NCBI GenBank assembly: GCA_934746645.1
Contig: CAKVFE010000001.1
Span: 620,001-684,000 of the forward strand
Direction of reading: 5' to 3'
Length of the DNA stretch: 64,000 nt
Origin: an uncultured Clostridia bacterium
Lineage (GTDB): Bacteria; Bacillota; Clostridia; Christensenellales; UBA1242
Made by a program: the position numbers and the translations under genes. Below, piece after piece: positions 44,674 through 53,408 of this stretch. Numbering within the stretch: position 1 is the first letter of the stretch; the number at the start of each line of letters is the position of its first letter. The notes under the pieces were generated by a model that saw only the letters and a program-made list of their open reading frames with translations, did no database searches and had not been told where the DNA came from.

Positions 44674-45627
44674 TTATTTACTTAATCCGGTATCTTTTTT
44701 AGTTGGATTCATAGATTGAGCAAGTGATTTCATTTCGCTAACGCCAAAAATCCTACTTGCATCACCAAAATATTTTGCACGATTTTCTTTGTTTAGTTCA
44801 AGGTCTTCACCATACAAACATTCTTTAAACAATGAGAAATAATAATCAGCTCTAGCTGTTTTGGTGTCGTTGTCAAAATAACGAGCTGTAAATACTTTCT
44901 TTTGTGCATTAGATTTTAGGTCTTCACTCTTATCAACAATTAGATGTATAGAGTCGTCTATCATAGCAATGTGTTCGATAAGTCCAGCATATTGACTAGC
45001 AATAGTTGGGTCAGAAGAAAAGTTGATATCTTCTTGTTCGCTAATAGATTCTACGATATTGTTAAAACATCTTGTTTCTTCATCTAAAGCTTTTTCAGTG
45101 CAGTCTGGTCTAAAAGAATCTTTTGCAGTTAACATATGGTTAACCAATGTTTCTATGTATCTGCTACTAAAACCATTTTTGCTTAAAAGACCAAAAGCTT
45201 TTTCTCTTACTTCGTCACATTTGTTTAATAGTGAATCCATTTGACTATTGGATAGTCTAACAATCTTTTGTCCAATATGTGTTTCTAGGTCTTTAGTGAT
45301 TTCTTTTCTAATAATCTCTAAAGCTTGTTTTCTCATATTAAATGCAAAGTTGATTTGAGATTCGCTTATTTCACGATATTGACGCTCTTCCATAAGTTCT
45401 TCATATTGAGTTTCGGCATCTTCCAACATACGCCAAGCAGTAAATGCTACACTTTCTGGTTTAGCCAAAATTTCTTTAACTATTAGAGCAGAAGCAAAAT
45501 CTACTTCGCTGTAATTACTAAAATCGTCTGTTGTTTTTAAATAATTTTCGGTTCTTGTTTTTAAACTGCAAGCTTGTGTTATTACTTTGTCAATTTCTCT
45601 TGATACCATTTCGGATTTAAGACCCAT
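44674..45627 (-). CDS. Large helical protein of unknown function
   Basis: 317 aa from ATG 45627 (GGAGG, 6 nt). Almost entirely alpha-helical and charged, with no membrane segment and no recognisable catalytic motif. Heptad-like runs occur around 60-140 (EDAETQYEELMEERQYREISESQINFAF) and 150-180. The C-terminus has FGDASRIFGVSEMKSLAQSMNPTKK. The helices and the single-gene unit could suit a cytoskeletal or adaptor protein, but that is only a guess. Confidence 0.6.
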   Translation of the reverse strand: MGLKSEMVSREIDKVITQACSLKTRTENYLKTTDDFSNYSEVDFASALIVKEILAKPESVAFTAWRMLEDAETQYEELMEERQYREISESQINFAFNMRKQALEIIRKEITKDLETHIGQKIVRLSNSQMDSLLNKCDEVREKAFGLLSKNGFSSRYIETLVNHMLTAKDSFRPDCTEKALDEETRCFNNIVESISEQEDINFSSDPTIASQYAGLIEHIAMIDDSIHLIVDKSEDLKSNAQKKVFTARYFDNDTKTARADYYFSLFKECLYGEDLELNKENRAKYFGDASRIFGVSEMKSLAQSMNPTKKDTGLSK

Positions 45628-45879
45628 AGTATACCTCCATAAAAGCAACACTTTTATTATAGTAAGTATAGCATATTTTTGCCATTTGTCAATCCATTAA
45701 AATTGGACAATATTTGTAGGTGTAATACTTAAAAAGTATTGATGTGATTAATAAAAAACTGCTATCATCAAAAATATTACAAAATTCGTTTAAGTTAGTT
45801 ATTATACAACATAAAGCACTTTTCATTACAATTTGTTTTTTAACTTAATAAGTATACAATTTGATTTAGAGGTAAGCTT

Positions 45880-48198
45880 ATGGAAAAAGTTTTGTCAAAA
45901 TCAAAAAGTATTAAAAACATTAATTGGATATGTATACTTAGATACATAGGACTATTGTTGTTGTTTTTTATTTGTAATAAAGCAACTATCAATATGGGGT
46001 ACATTACACCATTTTGTTTTGGTATCTATTATACACTTATATTTAAAAAAGAAGACAATCTGATTACTAGCATTTGTTTTGCTGTGGCATATTGTGCAAC
46101 ATTTTTTAGTCTGGTAGGCTTGTATCAATGTATCAATCTTGTTGTTGTGGCGTATGGATTTAAATTGATGCATAGACTTATACATAAAAAAGCACACAGT
46201 TTGCTTGTATGTCTTTATGCTTTTATAGGCAATGTAGTATATGTTGTGTACAACTGCAATACATCTAAAGAGATAGTGGCGACAATAATAACTTTATTAC
46301 TAGGTGTGCTATTTTTGTATTGTTGTCAACATAGTTTAAAACTCACCGAACGCAATATAAAAATAAAACTATCTACAGACGAAATAATGTGTCTAGGTGT
46401 TATTGTTGTAGTTGTGGGTATGGGACTAGCCAATATTAATATCTACAAATTTGAAATGTCAAAATGTGTAGGTGTACTACTAATATTGTTATCGTCTTAT
46501 GTGTTTAGCACAAAAACAACTTTCTTAATGTCTAGTCTATATGGACTTGGTGCGAGTATACATTATACCAATCCAACTTATATTGCTTGTTTTGTTATGT
46601 TTGCACTATGTGCTGTCGGCTTTAAATCTAGTATTAAAGTTTTTAGTTGTCTAGCAATATTGTTGGTGGAAGCAATAGTAGGATTTTATTTTGGAACATA
46701 TACTATGTTTGGGATATACAGCATAGTAAGTATTATTGTGGGCGAAATATTGTTCTTGCTGTTGCCAATGAAAACAATAACTTTTGTTAGCGAACGCATT
46801 AATGGTATAAGCGAAAGTGTTACTGTCCGAACTATTATTAATAAAAGTAGAGATAATCTAGTTAGAAGAATGATGGAAGTAAGCAATGTCTTTTTAGAAA
46901 TGGACACTGTGTATAAACAAATGGTTCAAGGCTCACTTCCTGAAGCAGACGCTAAAGCGATGTTAAAAAACGAACTTATAGAAAAGTGTTGTAAAAATTG
47001 TAGCAACAAAAATAAATGTATGAGAGTTGACGGCAAAATTTCTACAGCAATATTTGATGATATGGTAGACATTGGGTTTGAAAAAGGGAAACTAAATCTG
47101 TTAGATGTTCCTCAATATCTTACAACTAGTTGCAATAAAGTCAACACTGTTTTGTCTTCGTTTAATGCTTTACTTAATAGTTATAGACATTATGCTGTTA
47201 TGGTCAATAATATGGATTCTTCAAAAATACTTATTGCTGACCAACTAAAAGGCGTGAGTCTGCTACTTAAACAACTATGCCAAGAACTCAACCTTAATAT
47301 TGTGTATGATATAGCTAGAGAAAATCGTATAAAAGAAGAACTAGCATATAGGAATATATGTTGTTTAGATGTTATTGTTTATGAACAATGTACAAGTACA
47401 AAATATGTAACATTAATGCTTAATGACGAAAACATAGATAAAACAAAAATAGAAAAACTTATCTCAAAAATAATTGGGTCAAAAATGTATATAGAAAGTG
47501 TCAATGATAGCGATATCAAAAACACTAAAGAAGTGGTACTAAAGACCCGACCTAACTACGACATAGTGTTTGGTAGTAGTGCTTGCACAAAGACCGGCAA
47601 AATATTGAGTGGTGATACACATTCACTTATTAAGATAGATGACGGCAAATATATGGTTGCATTGTGCGATGGTATGGGTAGTGGAGAAAAAGCACATACC
47701 ATAAGTGATTTGACTATAACACTAATAGAAAATTTTTATAAAGCAGGATTTGATAATGACATTATACTTAATAGCGTTAATAAACTTCTTAGCCTTAATA
47801 CTGACGAAAGTTTTTCTGCATTAGATATTTGTGTGTTGGACCTAAGAAAAAATCTTATGGATTTTATAAAACTAGGTTCGCCATATACATTTATCAAACA
47901 CAAATTCGAAACCGAATGTATCAACTCAAGTGGTTTGCCAATAGGTGTGTTGGAAGAAATGCGACCACATATAACTAAAAAAGCTTTTAGTGATTATGAT
48001 ATGATAGTGCTAGTGTCTGACGGAGTTATGGACGCATTTGGTGACGGAGAAGAACTTAAAAACTTTATCAACAATCAGTCTACAACCAATCCTCAAACAT
48101 TGTCCGACCAAGTGTTGGATAGAGCAGTGGAGTTGGTAGAAGGTAAATGTGAAGATGATTTTACAGTTGTTGCTGTTAGAATATACGATATTGTATAG
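45880..48198 (+). CDS. spoIIE: Stage II sporulation protein E-like membrane serine phosphatase
   Basis: 772 aa. The N-terminal 300 residues carry about eight to ten membrane helices. The linker has KCCKNCSNKNKCMR (369-381), a Cys-rich feature of SpoIIE. The C-terminal PP2C/SpoIIE phosphatase domain (about 560-772) contains VALCDGMGSGEKAHTISDLTI, the signature with the metal-binding Asp and GMGSG, then LVSDGVMDAFGD and EDDFTVVAVRI. In Bacillus it dephosphorylates SpoIIAA to activate sigma-F at the polar septum. GAGGTAAG precedes the ATG. With yyaC it supports sporulation ancestry. Confidence 0.93.
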   Translation: MEKVLSKSKSIKNINWICILRYIGLLLLFFICNKATINMGYITPFCFGIYYTLIFKKEDNLITSICFAVAYCATFFSLVGLYQCINLVVVAYGFKLMHRLIHKKAHSLLVCLYAFIGNVVYVVYNCNTSKEIVATIITLLLGVLFLYCCQHSLKLTERNIKIKLSTDEIMCLGVIVVVVGMGLANINIYKFEMSKCVGVLLILLSSYVFSTKTTFLMSSLYGLGASIHYTNPTYIACFVMFALCAVGFKSSIKVFSCLAILLVEAIVGFYFGTYTMFGIYSIVSIIVGEILFLLLPMKTITFVSERINGISESVTVRTIINKSRDNLVRRMMEVSNVFLEMDTVYKQMVQGSLPEADAKAMLKNELIEKCCKNCSNKNKCMRVDGKISTAIFDDMVDIGFEKGKLNLLDVPQYLTTSCNKVNTVLSSFNALLNSYRHYAVMVNNMDSSKILIADQLKGVSLLLKQLCQELNLNIVYDIARENRIKEELAYRNICCLDVIVYEQCTSTKYVTLMLNDENIDKTKIEKLISKIIGSKMYIESVNDSDIKNTKEVVLKTRPNYDIVFGSSACTKTGKILSGDTHSLIKIDDGKYMVALCDGMGSGEKAHTISDLTITLIENFYKAGFDNDIILNSVNKLLSLNTDESFSALDICVLDLRKNLMDFIKLGSPYTFIKHKFETECINSSGLPIGVLEEMRPHITKKAFSDYDMIVLVSDGVMDAFGDGEELKNFINNQSTTNPQTLSDQVLDRAVELVEGKCEDDFTVVAVRIYDIV

Positions 48199-48449
48199 AG
48201 CAAAACTTCAACAAAATAAATTCTTAGATTAATACATAACAAAATAAAATTATTAATTTAAGATAGCAAAAATAATAAGTTAGTAAAAAGAAGAAAATAA
48301 AAAAAATCAAATAGTAAAATTAAAAAGATAATAAAAACAATCAAAAAAACAATCAGATAATAAAAGTGATAAAAAGATAATAAATAAAAGATAATAAAAA
48401 TAAAAGTGCCAATCTATAATTGATTGACACTTTTTTTATTAATGCTTAA
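48199..48449. other. Purine-rich 3' region of spoIIE
   Basis: About 190 bp nearly free of C, with three exact copies of AAAAGATAATAAA (48323-48335, 48372-48384, 48386-48398) and a partial copy at about 48355. It ends in the terminator at 48402-48440. No ORF. Confidence 0.6.
48402..48440. terminator. Terminator of spoIIE, usable from both sides
   Basis: AAAAGTGCCAATC, loop, GATTGACACTTTTTTT, with one internal mismatch. Confidence 0.8.
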
Positions 48450-48761
48450 TTATTTAATTTTTAACAATTTGATAAATACAACATCTTTATAATCTTTTAT
48501 TATTTGGTCTTTGTCTGGGAAAAATGGGAAAGGAATGTTGTCATTAATCATATTGCCAATAACTTTTTTAATCTTTGTATCCAATGCAGATTTTACTGTT
48601 TCTAGGTCAGTATCAACTACATCTTCAACCATAATACCAGGTACAAATCCGTGATATGTAAGTGTACCATCTTTGTCTTTTCTTGTGTTGACTACAAGAG
48701 GAACTACAACTTCATCTAAATCTGTAAATGCGTTTGTTTGTCCAAAATTTGATGTTCTCAT
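48450..48761 (-). CDS. Small protein of possible HicB-like fold, unknown function
   Basis: 103 aa, not recognised with certainty. YHGFVPGIMVEDVVDTDLETVKSALDTKIKKVIGNMINDNIPFPFFPD resembles the partial RNase-H-like fold of HicB antitoxins (strand, G-I, T-x-E helix, a later P-x-P), but no HicA toxin is adjacent. GGAGG precedes the ATG. It lies 9 nt downstream of the M16 peptidase, so both are on one transcript. Confidence 0.55.
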   Translation of the reverse strand: MRTSNFGQTNAFTDLDEVVVPLVVNTRKDKDGTLTYHGFVPGIMVEDVVDTDLETVKSALDTKIKKVIGNMINDNIPFPFFPDKDQIIKDYKDVVFIKLLKIK

Positions 48762-48770
48762 ATATTCCTC

Positions 48771-50258
48771 CTATTTAATCATTATTACTTCATCGTCAAT
48801 ATCTTTGACTTCAGCATCTTTATTGTTTATTTCTGGTTGTTCAGCTTCTGCAACTACAGGTGGAGTAGTAGGGGTTGCTTCTATTCTAGGTACATTAAGC
48901 TTAAATCTGTCTGCATCATTGGTGTGTTTGCCCAACATATTTTCAATGTCAATAATTGAAGGAACATTGTGACTTTCAAATCCGCCATCAATCAATATTG
49001 AAGCATTAGCATTTTTGTATACTTGAGTAACATTGTGGTTAAATTCTTCGTATGTCATATTAGCAATGTTTTTTGATACCAAATTGTAATCTATAAATTC
49101 ATCACCATATAGATAATCTAAGAAGTTACTATTAGCAGAGCAGTCTGTGTATCTTTGAAGTTCTGCTGCTTTTTGAGATATTAATGCGGATTTAACTTTC
49201 TTAAAGTCTTCTTCAGGAATACCTTTTTCACCTAAAGTTTTTATTACCTTACACAATTCCTTGATAGTTTGGTTTAGATGTTGTTCGTTTGTTGTAGCAT
49301 TAAAGCATTTGTATTTTCTATTGCCAACATACATACTTCCCAATTTATAACTGTATACCAATTGCTTTTTAACTCTTAGTTTATCCCAAAGTACACCACC
49401 TATGGTGTTCATAAGATATTCTTCCATAACATCACAAGCATATTCTTTATGTGGATCTTCAGGTTTGTATTCCCTTTCTTTTAATAAAAGTCTAACTGTA
49501 GCTGTACTAAAGTTAGGTTGTGGTTGAGCAACAAGTATATTCATATCATTGTATACTGGCTCTGGTGGATAACCTACTATAAATGCTGGGTCTTTAGCTG
49601 GACTCAATCTAGGCAATATTTTTTCTTGTACCAATTTAATTACTTCAGTATCTGACATATTGGAAGTAACAGATACAATAAGATTGTTGGTATTAAAATA
49701 TCTCTTTACATACTTAGTCAAAATTTCAGGAGTTATCTTAGCTAAAGTCTTTGGACTACCAAGTACAGGGTCAATAGAAGGATCCCCTCCAAACTCTTCT
49801 TCTGGAGTTAAAGCTTGCATAAATGTGCTATAGGCACTAGCAGGAGTGTGAGCAGCTTTATCTTTATAGATATTGATTTCTTGTTTAACTACAGAGATTT
49901 CTCTAGCGATTTGTTCTGGAGTAAACTTTTTGTTGCATATCATATCCATACAGTTTTTAACTGCGACATCAATATGTTTTTTAGCGGCACTAAATTCTAC
50001 TGTGATATAATCTTCACTTGTTTGTGCATTTTGGTCAATAGTATATTTTAGAATATTGTCCAAAATGTTTTTACCAAGGTCTTCTTTTGGGCTTCTAAAA
50101 AGTAGATGTTCTAGCAAATGGCTAAGTCCAGTATACTTACCATCTAGTTGAGCTCCACCTCTAAAACCTATACTAAAATCAGCACCGTCAAATTCTTTTT
50201 GTTTTTGGTAGATCAATGTTGCACCATTGTCAAAATTATAAATAATTGGTTTTGGCAT
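48771..50258 (-). CDS. M16-family zinc metallopeptidase
   Basis: 495 aa. The inverted zinc motif HxxEH is HLLEH (47-51, in GLSHLLEHLLF), and the third ligand is expected in REISVVKQEINIY about 75 residues later. The second, non-catalytic M16 half runs to about 430. The last 40 residues are Glu/Asp/Pro-rich. No signal peptide, so it is probably cytoplasmic. Similar proteins in Bacillota process peptides or precursors; the substrate here is unknown. GGAG precedes the ATG. Followed by a small gene in the same operon. Confidence 0.9.
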   Translation of the reverse strand: MPKPIIYNFDNGATLIYQKQKEFDGADFSIGFRGGAQLDGKYTGLSHLLEHLLFRSPKEDLGKNILDNILKYTIDQNAQTSEDYITVEFSAAKKHIDVAVKNCMDMICNKKFTPEQIAREISVVKQEINIYKDKAAHTPASAYSTFMQALTPEEEFGGDPSIDPVLGSPKTLAKITPEILTKYVKRYFNTNNLIVSVTSNMSDTEVIKLVQEKILPRLSPAKDPAFIVGYPPEPVYNDMNILVAQPQPNFSTATVRLLLKEREYKPEDPHKEYACDVMEEYLMNTIGGVLWDKLRVKKQLVYSYKLGSMYVGNRKYKCFNATTNEQHLNQTIKELCKVIKTLGEKGIPEEDFKKVKSALISQKAAELQRYTDCSANSNFLDYLYGDEFIDYNLVSKNIANMTYEEFNHNVTQVYKNANASILIDGGFESHNVPSIIDIENMLGKHTNDADRFKLNVPRIEATPTTPPVVAEAEQPEINNKDAEVKDIDDEVIMIK

Positions 50259-50498
50259 AGTTGTATCTCCTTTAATGTAATATTAGTTTAGCACATTTTA
50301 TAGAGATTTTCAATAGTGACTTTTATATATTTTAAACATTCAACAACATATATTATTGTTTATTATTACTAATAATATATTAAGATATATATAAAAAAAT
50401 AAAAATTTATATTTTAGGTATTTTATTATTGAAAATTTTGTGTTACAATAAATAATAGAAAATTGTGTTTAAAATTAACTTATATAGAGGAAATCAAT

Positions 50499-51839
50499 AT
50501 GAAGAGCGTAGAAAAAACAATTGAAAAATATGGTATTATCCAAAAAGGTGACAAGATAGGTGTTGCTTGTAGTGGTGGTAAAGATAGTATGAGTTTGCTT
50601 CACTACCTACATTCTATTGCAAAAGAAAAAGGTTTTGAAGTAGTAGCTATTACTGTAGACCACGATTTGAGAGATACAAGTGCAGATGATGCTGAGTTTG
50701 TAGTCAACTATTGTGCAAAACTTGGCGTTAAGGTATACAAATATAAAGTCAATGTATCAAAACTTGTTAATGAAAAAGGCGTAACTGTAGAAACAGCTGC
50801 TAGAGATTGTAGATACAGAGTATTTAAGGCATTGCTTGCTAAAGGTGTTGTCAACAAAATTGCTTTAGGACATCATATGCAAGATCAAGCAGAAACTATA
50901 CTTTTAAATATATTTAGAGGTACAGGTATTACTGGTGCTAGAGGTATGGATGTTATTAGAGATGGTGTATATATTAGACCACTTCTTAACACAAGCAGAG
51001 CAGAAATACAAGCTTATGTTAACTCCAACGAAATTCCTTATGTTGAAGACGAAACCAATGCTAATACAGAGTACAGCCGTAACTATATTCGCAATTTGAT
51101 TATGCCTATGATTAGAAACAAATGGCCTAATGCAGACCAATCAATTTGTGCTTTTGGCGAACTATGTAAACTTGATGACGAATACATATATTCTACACTT
51201 AACGATAGTGGTGTTATCTATGAAGGTGAAGGTGTAGTTAGAATACCTATTAGTTATTTTAGTTATCCTATTGCTGCTATCAACCGTATCTTAAAGAAAG
51301 CTCTTAGAGGTATAGGCGTAATGGCTGATATTGAAAGAAAGCACTTAAAGATTATCAATGGTTTGGCTCTTGAAGGAGAAAATGGTAGTCGTATCACATT
51401 GCCTAACAAGTTGTCTGCTATAAAGGAATACAACTATCTAACTATTACTAATAAGAAATTTACTCCAGAACCTAAGACTTGGAAACCTATTCGTGGTAAG
51501 ATTGATATCCCTAACTATGGTGTTATCGAAATGAATATGACTAGAAAACTAGAACTTGGAGAGTATGATCATCTTATTGATTACAACAAAGTGCCTAAAG
51601 ATGCAGTTTGGCGTTATAGAAAAGATGGCGATGTATTTGAAAAATTTGGTGGCGGAACAAAGAGCTTAAGTGATTATTTGATTGATAAAAAAGTTCCTGC
51701 AAGACTAAGAACATATCTTCCAGTGCTAGCAAGTGGCAATGAGATATTGGTTATTGCTGGTGTAGAAATAAGTGAAAAGGTAAAGATTGACGATACAACT
51801 AAGACAGCTTGGGGTATCAACGCTGTAAGATTTGTATAA
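50499..51839 (+). CDS. tilS: tRNA(Ile)-lysidine synthetase
   Basis: Puts lysidine at C34 of tRNA-Ile(CAU), so that it reads AUA codons. The start is ATG 50499, with GAGGAAA upstream; a farther in-frame start lacks a site. PP-loop motif VACSGGKDSMSLLHYL (about 22-37), HHMQDQAETILLN (about 126-138), then FRGTGITGARGM. The C-terminal tRNA-binding domain includes RYRKDGDVFEKFGGGTKSLSDYLIDKKVP, typical of TilS. 446 aa. The CCA-adding gene follows after 16 nt. Confidence 0.95.
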   Translation: MKSVEKTIEKYGIIQKGDKIGVACSGGKDSMSLLHYLHSIAKEKGFEVVAITVDHDLRDTSADDAEFVVNYCAKLGVKVYKYKVNVSKLVNEKGVTVETAARDCRYRVFKALLAKGVVNKIALGHHMQDQAETILLNIFRGTGITGARGMDVIRDGVYIRPLLNTSRAEIQAYVNSNEIPYVEDETNANTEYSRNYIRNLIMPMIRNKWPNADQSICAFGELCKLDDEYIYSTLNDSGVIYEGEGVVRIPISYFSYPIAAINRILKKALRGIGVMADIERKHLKIINGLALEGENGSRITLPNKLSAIKEYNYLTITNKKFTPEPKTWKPIRGKIDIPNYGVIEMNMTRKLELGEYDHLIDYNKVPKDAVWRYRKDGDVFEKFGGGTKSLSDYLIDKKVPARLRTYLPVLASGNEILVIAGVEISEKVKIDDTTKTAWGINAVRFV

Positions 51840-51855
51840 TATATGTGGAGTGAGT

Positions 51856-53232
51856 ATGATTGAAGTTAGTAACAATCTAAAACGACTAGCCCAACTAACC
51901 TATGCTCAAGGACACAAACTTTATGTTGTGGGTGGGTATGTTAGAAATATGCTTTTGGGATACGATATTAATGATATTGATATCGCTGGTTCTATGTTGG
52001 TAGATGATATGCAAGTTTTGTGCGAAAGTGCAGGATACAAATGCGATGTTATCAACAAAAGACTAGGTACATTGCTTATTAAAAAAGATAGCGAACAATA
52101 CGAATATACAACTTTTAGAAAAGAAGTATATGATGATAGTGGTAAGCATAGCCCAGACGAAGTCGATTTTGTGACTGACCCAAAAGAAGATGCTGGTAGA
52201 AGAGATTTTACTGTTAATGCTATGTTTTATGATATATTGGATAATCAATTACTTGATTATTTTGATGGACAAAAAGATATACATAAAAGAGTTATTAAGA
52301 CCGTAGTTGACCCAGAGATTGTGTTTGGAGATGACGGACTTAGAATATTAAGAATGGTAAGATTTACTTGTGAGTTGGGATTTAAGATAGATTCTAAAAC
52401 TTATAAGACAGCTAAAAAATGTGTACACAATGTCCAAGACATAAGCAGAGAGCGTATACTTAACGAAATAAAAATTTCAATTAACGGTGGTCTAAAGTAT
52501 CACCTTAAAAACAATACTCACACCAATATTATTAAGTACTACAATGATTTAAATTTATGGCAATATATTTTAGGCCCAACTTTTAAAAACTTTCATATTA
52601 AAACTTATGGCAAAATGTACAGAGCTTATGTAGAAAGTGATGGTAACTGCAGATATATTGCATTTATGTGTCTTGTTTTGTACAACTTTATTAAGTCCAG
52701 AACAAGTGATAAAAATTTAGCATTTTCTATTACTCAAGTTTTGGGTAATACAGGATTGAAAGACTCCAATAAGAGTATAAAAGATATTTATGATGCGTAT
52801 CATTTTGCACAAAAAATACTTTATGATAAGTACAATGATTTTATAACCAACGAAAATTGTTTGGAATATGAAAGATTGCCGTTTGAGATAATGAACTATC
52901 TATCACTTATCAATCCATCTCGTATCAATGATTTAAAGATACAAACTCTAGAACTTAAAAAAGCAAAAATCCCATTTAGCGAACTAGAACTTAAAGCAGA
53001 TTCTACCGAACTTATTGAGCGTGCTAGAGTTAATCCAAAATTTTTGTCTAAGATAAAATCCACATTGTTTGAAATGTGTGTTAAAGAAATGATAGTTAAT
53101 GATAAAGACATATTGATTGAGCAAGCAAAGTTTTTAAATGAAAGACTTGAAAAAGCTTTTATGATGCAGAAAAAGACTCAAGATAGACCTAATATTAAAG
53201 ATGTTGATATCATAACTCCAGAGCAAGAATAA
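51856..53232 (+). CDS. CCA tRNA nucleotidyltransferase (poly(A) polymerase family)
   Basis: 458 aa from ATG 51856 (GGAGTGAG upstream). LYVVGGYVRNMLLGYDINDIDIAGS holds the GG...R and DxD catalytic motifs of class II nucleotidyltransferases. KHSPDEVDFVTDPKEDAGRRDFTVNAMFYDI and DPEIVFGDDGLRILRMVRFTCELGF are family motifs B to D. It adds or repairs the tRNA 3' CCA; the tRNA-Glu here encodes CCA, so repair is the likely role for at least that tRNA. It is longer than the usual minimal enzyme by a C-terminal extension. Operon with tilS. Confidence 0.92.
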   Translation: MIEVSNNLKRLAQLTYAQGHKLYVVGGYVRNMLLGYDINDIDIAGSMLVDDMQVLCESAGYKCDVINKRLGTLLIKKDSEQYEYTTFRKEVYDDSGKHSPDEVDFVTDPKEDAGRRDFTVNAMFYDILDNQLLDYFDGQKDIHKRVIKTVVDPEIVFGDDGLRILRMVRFTCELGFKIDSKTYKTAKKCVHNVQDISRERILNEIKISINGGLKYHLKNNTHTNIIKYYNDLNLWQYILGPTFKNFHIKTYGKMYRAYVESDGNCRYIAFMCLVLYNFIKSRTSDKNLAFSITQVLGNTGLKDSNKSIKDIYDAYHFAQKILYDKYNDFITNENCLEYERLPFEIMNYLSLINPSRINDLKIQTLELKKAKIPFSELELKADSTELIERARVNPKFLSKIKSTLFEMCVKEMIVNDKDILIEQAKFLNERLEKAFMMQKKTQDRPNIKDVDIITPEQE

Positions 53233-53236
53233 CAAC

Positions 53237-53268
53237 AAAACCCAACTATAAAAGTTGGGCTTTTTTAT
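53237..53268 (+). terminator. Terminator of the tilS operon
   Basis: AAAACCCAACT, loop, AGTTGGGCTTTTTT. Confidence 0.9.
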
Positions 53269-53408
53269 TTGTGTATAGATAATCCATGCTAGGATAAATA
53301 AGTAAAAGATTTAAGTACTTTCTTTTTATTTATGTTTACATAAAAATATAAAAATTATCAATACTAAAGATATATATGTAAAATAAATTTAGGGTTAAGG
53401 AAAAATGT

